Origin: Norana najaformis
Taxonomy: Eukaryota > Annelida > Clitellata > Crassiclitellata > Hormogastridae
DNA length: 64,000 nt
NCBI GenBank assembly: GCA_964023275.1
Contig: OZ029913.1
Coordinates: forward strand, 51,281,509-51,345,508
Direction: 5' to 3'
This document shows, piece after piece, positions 59,391-64,000 of the stretch. Under the pieces are notes generated by a model that had not been told where the DNA came from, did no database searches, and worked only from the letters and a program-made list of their open reading frames with translations. Made by a program: the position numbers and the translations under genes. How positions within the stretch are numbered: the stretch's first letter is position 1; each line of letters opens with the position of its first letter.

Positions 59391-60795
59391 ATGCATAATA
59401 AAAGACACAGTTAAATTAATGCACTTGTTTAATCTCCATACATCTGTGTCCAAGATGTTTTAGAGCATGTATAATATGCAGCAGTTGACCGTTTTGAGCA
59501 TGCTTGCTGTATACATGCAACTCTTGTTATCTGCAGTCTTTCTTGTACCGGTTGTTTTGTTTATGTCAATGTTTGCATCAAACATTAAGACGTATGAAGC
59601 TGGTTTAACTGGAGCCTTAACTTTCTGCATTGACATGGAGAATGGTATTTTCTGTGCCGCCAAGGACCTGTGACGCTAAACCTGAGTTTAATCTTGGATA
59701 GTGGGCAGCGTTTGTGAGATCCGCTGATAATAGTAGCGTGTATTTTGAAAAAGTGTGTTGTATTTAGTTTACATTATTAACCATTTATATGTCTTTAAGT
59801 AAGAAATGCTGCATTTGCTTAACAAATCAAAGATTTAGAAGGTTTATCGGTCCCCTTGATGTTAGTTGAAAATGGTTGAGCATGTGTTGATACTTAAAAC
59901 TGAGGCATCCCTGGCAGTAAGGACATGGTTTTGGGCTGAACTCTGCATTGAGAAAAGCTGGACAGGAGGAAGCTTTGGTGCCACATTATCAATAAAGCTG
60001 CATTCACCTCAGTAGCCCCTAGAGTCTGATACCTGACAGTCCATGTTGATACTAGTCAGCCAAGGTCTTAGTAAGACGGTGCTTTGGGAAGGGTTTGGGA
60101 ATTCCAGGCTACCAAGATGAACAGATAAGCAGACCTTGCCAAAGCAAGACAGCACATAGAATATCGAGCAGTGGAACTCTAGAGATGCAGTCCATGTGGA
60201 TACTGTACAACCCAAGGAATGCCAGAAAGAGCCAGGTCAACTGCATGCAACTCAGGTTGTTGCAGAGAAGCTATGATGCATGGGATCGATGCCAGGTAAC
60301 CCAGTCAAGCCATTGTTAGTAATGGTTGCTTGGCAGGTGATTTTTCTTGTACAGTGCTAGTGTGCTGATCGAGTATCCTCCTGGAACTCTCGATCTTCGA
60401 TGCATTTAGTTCAAGTACAATTATAGTGGCATCATTGGATTGGCTTAAAATGAAACTGTAAGAAACTGAACGACAAGAATGTGCTGTGTGACATTTATAA
60501 AATTTTTAAGGTTTGGTCTCTGTTCTTTGTCTCCCTTCCTTTTTTGGTGCGTGTCTGTATTTTTTACTCTGTAGCATTTGAAGTGTATCAATATCTGTGG
60601 CAAAGAAAACTGAACTATCAGGTTGTACACACCTGCTTCAAAAATCCAGTTTTCAGTCGCCAAAAAATTGATACTTTGATTTTTCGCTGTTTGAAACTGA
60701 AACTGTCTCTATTTTCTGAACTTTAAACAAAAGCCATCAGTGGTTATGTTGGTGCATATGATTTTAGTCCTCAGCGTGTGTACTCTATTCTTGTA

Positions 60796-60803
60796 TAAAT
60801 AAA
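60796..60803 (+). terminator. Candidate distal poly(A) signal of CK1
   Basis: AATAAAG followed by a GT-rich run, and the last such signal before the sequence changes character. Confidence 0.35.
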
Positions 60804-60830
60804 GATTGTGACATCGTTAATTGCGGATGT

Positions 60831-63379
60831 TCTTGTAATACAATCTCTAACTTGTGTGCTGTACATTTGTGTGACTTTGATGTTTTCTGTGAGGAATATA
60901 AAGAGCCTATCAAATATTCTGTTGTTGGTGTTGTTGTTTTTGTAGGCCTCAGTTTAAAATTGTGTATTAAACAGGATTAAGGCTAATTTTAAATGAAATG
61001 TCTTCTGTTTATGGTTAGCGTAAAAGAGTCAGTAGTGGCTAGACTGAGTTATTCTCTAGGAAAGAGGAGCAGTTGCAGAGTATTTTGGTATAGCCAGGTG
61101 TGACATAGGAGAAAGTTATATTGTGCGCTCTAAACTTTGATAAATATGTGCATAGGAGGCATTAATATTGAGGAGTATGAGTAAGCCAGTTCATGATGGA
61201 TCAAATTACATGTATGTGTGTACGTACGTGTCTGAACACTTGATATAGCGCCTTTTAAGTACCTCACAAAAATGCTGCACACATGACTGTTTAACAGATC
61301 TAAACAAGTGCTTTTTAAGATGGTTTGAAAATGTTTGCTAAACAGAACAGATGCAACAGTGCTAATATGTGATGTGGAAAAACTGTGGATAATGGATTTT
61401 GGTTTACTTTAGATAAAAGTGGCTACTTGCAACTGCAAATGAAGACTGGAAAATGGATAAGCAAAGATTGGAACCTTCACCTCTTCACAGTGTTTTCAGG
61501 AATGTCAGAATTGTTAAAGACCAACTTCTACATCATTAGCCATTAACGGAGACTGCAAGGCAGTAATATTTAATATTGAAATGGGGGCAATTTAAATTAG
61601 ACCCAACTCCCAACTTCAATTATGTACAGACTGCATGTATTGGATTTTTCTTTTTAATATTTACAGCTTCTTGATTCAACTTTCTTGTGTACATTGTCCA
61701 GAAAATTGAACCTTAATTAAGCAGGTAATTAGTAACTGGCAAAAAGCAGAGGAATATTGATTAATAGCTGCAGATTTGGAAAATCACTGGCATAATATGT
61801 GGCATGCCTACATTTCAGAGTTGGTAGAATTTAGGCATATATTTTCGGCCCATTATTGTTTCAGATGTCTGCATTAAATTATCCGCTTAACACTGAGAGG
61901 CTGTTTGGTGGTGCTATACAAATGCTATGTTACAACTTCAATTGCAATTGCTTACAATGAACGGTAACAAGCCTGGATGTTTCTACATAGGCCCTACTGG
62001 GTTTTAGCAACCGTACATATGTGTACCCTTGACCTTGCTAAATTTTTGAAGAATTTGTCAGATGAGCTTCTCCACCATCGCTGCCTGCTTGAATGGGTGC
62101 CACGCCATTTAAGGTGCCCGTATACGGACCGTGCTAGACTGAGACTTAAATCTCCTAAATATAGCCACTACTGGTATGGGAACTGGCAACGGGTGATTTA
62201 TTAACCAATGTAGCTAACCAACCCAGCAAGTATCGCTCACGCCGCAAATTAGTAGACCGCTTTTATCATGTCAACTAAGCCACCCAATATTTAAGAATCG
62301 TTTTCCTTGTCGCATATAACTCGCAAATCAACGAGGCGCTTTGGCCCGGAAATAGAAACTAATTTATAAGCTCGTTGCGTTTAAACAGTCTCATATATAG
62401 ATCGGTGGTTTCGTCTCGTCTATATTTAGAAGATTCGCAGCGGCTAATCAATTTTCGTTACAGGTAAGAAGGCAGGTAGCGACTCCCAGGTGAAACGAAA
62501 GTCAAACGAGATTAACTCCGTATTGTTTCGACATTTGGTAAGAATGTAACGTTTAATGTTTAATATTACATATCAGGCAGCATCGTGTGAAACCTTAATC
62601 GGTAGAGCTTTATTTGTTTTCCTTCGCGATAATTAGTAATTATAAGTGCAACGATAAATGAACAATTTGGATTTTTAATTCTTTGTTTGGAGTATCCTAC
62701 TCCGTATCTGCTCTAAACAAATGATTGATTCGTAGTGGTCTTATAAAGAGCAGAGAAAATGTTCAAAATTAACGACTAATAAGTTAGCATAGCACGTTCA
62801 AGTAATTTCGAGCAGTCTAAATCAAAACCAGATTGGTAAACTGGTAATTCAGTAATCGTCAGTAAACTTCACGTGATTACCGAGTTATTAATAAGGTAAG
62901 TAAGTAAATGTAAAACATTTTAAGGGGTTTCAAGAGCAAACTAGGGTTTCTAATTCAGCAGAATTTGGCCTACCCGAGAGGTCTAAACAGTTCAGGTGAA
63001 ACCCAGTTGTTTTCTGTAATTTGTTTAAAACTGAAGGGTCAAATTTCGGATATTTAAGGTAATATTTTGATTTGAGCTCCAGGAACCAGTAACAAGAACT
63101 CCCAAACCATCGCATAAATAGAGTACAGCATCTGAGAGCATTACTAATACCAACACAATCTCACACATGAGTACATGTAAGCATACTGGAAATTATTACA
63201 GTTGGCATACGTGTAAATTAATAGGTAATAATAGATTGTGAATTAAAAAGCCAGGACTCAAAAAAACCAAACTTGAAACTAAGAAGAATAATTTCTTACA
63301 TGCGTAACTCTGGTGTTAGTAATGCACACAGCTGCAGCGCTCAGTTTCAACACCAGTCTGGGGAGTTCTTACTATTTCC
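60831..63379. other. Intergenic, nothing firmly identified
   Basis: AT-rich to 62.1 kb with a reversed AGCGCC..TATA LINE-end-like word near 61245; CpG-richer 62.1-62.7 kb (listed separately). A plus-strand frame at 61977-62204 has no recognised motif. Confidence 0.35.
62100..62480 (+). promoter_or_regulatory. CpG-richer patch with possible non-coding first exon
   Basis: After a long AT-rich stretch CpG density rises. A TATA-like catatatag at 62391 is followed about 70 bp later by ttacagGTAAGAAG, a near-consensus donor. This would fit the first exon of a gene to the right of the window. Weak evidence. Confidence 0.2.
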
Positions 63380-64000
63380 ATGGAAACAATAGCATCATCA
63401 CCCCTCTGGGCAACTACGTGTAACTTAAAACTTCATCATAAAAAGACACGTGAAATGATAATTGACCAACCAAGAATGAGAAATCAGCAACTAATTTTAC
63501 CTAATGTGATTTCCGGTTTAACCAGGGTACCAGAGATGACATTATTGGGTGTTACCCTGTCGAGTATGTTTTGATTCTCATATTGATCGGATTCATAGTC
63601 AGGCACACCAGTCTTTGTATGCCATATGAATTCTTGTAGCACGTGGCCTCAATGGCCCTCGGCTCAACGACATTGTCCAAGCCACAACACTGGCCAGGAT
63701 GCTGTATGCCTCTCCTGTGTGGGTTGGGCTATCCTGGGGCACAGGCTAGGGCTTGGCTCCAGGCTTTGATGCGGAGACTTGTGCATCTCCACTATCTTCC
63801 TGGGGACTCCCCGACATTCGATGAACTTTGTGGCATAGCAGATGCTCATTTCTTTAAAGCTATCTTGAACAACCCAAACCATGTGTTACATCAGCTATTC
63901 CCGCCAGTTAAAACCCTCAGTTATTCCCTGCGGCCCCACACCCATGATCGTGTTATTCCTCCTGGTGATAATTTAACGCATAAATGTTTTATTATTAGGA
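63380..64000 (+). mobile_element. LINE ORF2 C-terminal region, running off the window
   Basis: Consecutive frames carry NLKLHHKKTREMIIDQP, VPEMTLLGVTLSSMF, ARGLNGPRLNDIVQATTLAR, MLYASPVWVGL, HYLPGDSPTFDELCGIADAH, FFKAILNNPNHVLHQLFPPV and YSLRPHTHDRVIPP, in the order expected for the thumb and C-terminus of an invertebrate LINE. An early stop after LSSMF, further stops and one frame change make it a pseudocopy. The 3' end is beyond the window. Confidence 0.88.

Larger units (their letters stand above)
56945..60830 (+). other. Probable long 3' UTR of the CK1 gene
   Basis: About 3.9 kb without a convincing coding exon follows the kinase stop. The plus strand is T-rich, as in many animal 3' UTRs. 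Poly(A) signal candidates are AATAAA near 58761, 59991 and 60797, the last followed by a GT-rich stretch. A (TTA)n/(TAA)n microsatellite lies at 59315-59390. Which signal is used cannot be told from sequence. Confidence 0.5.

Noticed and set aside
59467-59673. 68-residue hydrophobic, signal-peptide-like ORF
   Set aside because: Lies in the probable CK1 3' UTR, overlaps an equally long antisense frame, and shows no splice or conserved motif.
61977-62204. 75-residue plus-strand ORF ending in an Arg/Tyr/Trp-rich stretch
   Set aside because: Protein-like at its end but no family recognised and no splice-site support.

Overview
The window is eukaryotic, AT-rich and gene-poor. Long introns with GT/AG borders, a CK1 delta/epsilon kinase gene split over eight coding exons, several families of non-LTR retrotransposon (LINE) remnants, tRNA-headed SINEs and many microsatellites and minisatellites point to an invertebrate animal. 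A mollusc or other lophotrochozoan is my best guess from the repeat style; this is inference, not proof. There is no bacterial-type operon, CRISPR array or rRNA.

Layout. 1-23 kb: mostly non-coding DNA with 10-, 31-, 44-, 43/44- and 162-bp tandem repeats, LINE 3' ends and SINEs. 23-30 kb (minus strand): a probable gene of unknown function. It has one large coding exon (28458-29598 coding, exon reaching 29676), ending in a clean GTAAGA donor, and a phase-compatible terminal exon about 5 kb downstream (23066-23226) followed by two AATAAA signals. 30-33.4 kb: intergenic or intronic, ending in a compound trinucleotide microsatellite. 33.7-36.7 kb: a CpG-rich, GC-rich block, a plausible promoter/first-exon area. 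35-47.5 kb: non-coding, with retroelement copies and many copies of the palindrome TAGGCCTA. 48028-56944 (plus strand): a complete casein kinase 1 delta/epsilon gene, 424 aa after joining eight exons with matching phases. Its introns hold SINEs, a LINE copy, a candidate DNA transposon and an RTE-like LINE 3' end. 56945 to about 60.8 kb: probable long 3' UTR of the kinase. 61-64 kb: non-coding, with a CpG-richer patch near 62.1-62.7 kb and a LINE 3' end running off the window.

The kinase is the only product that can be named with confidence. The minus-strand gene has Ser/Thr/Asn/Lys-rich, apparently disordered protein and is not recognised. I found no multi-gene system; the interesting material is the kinase's lineage-specific tail, the candidate two-exon gene with an ATGA-overlapping uORF, the homogeneous minisatellites and the nested mobile elements.
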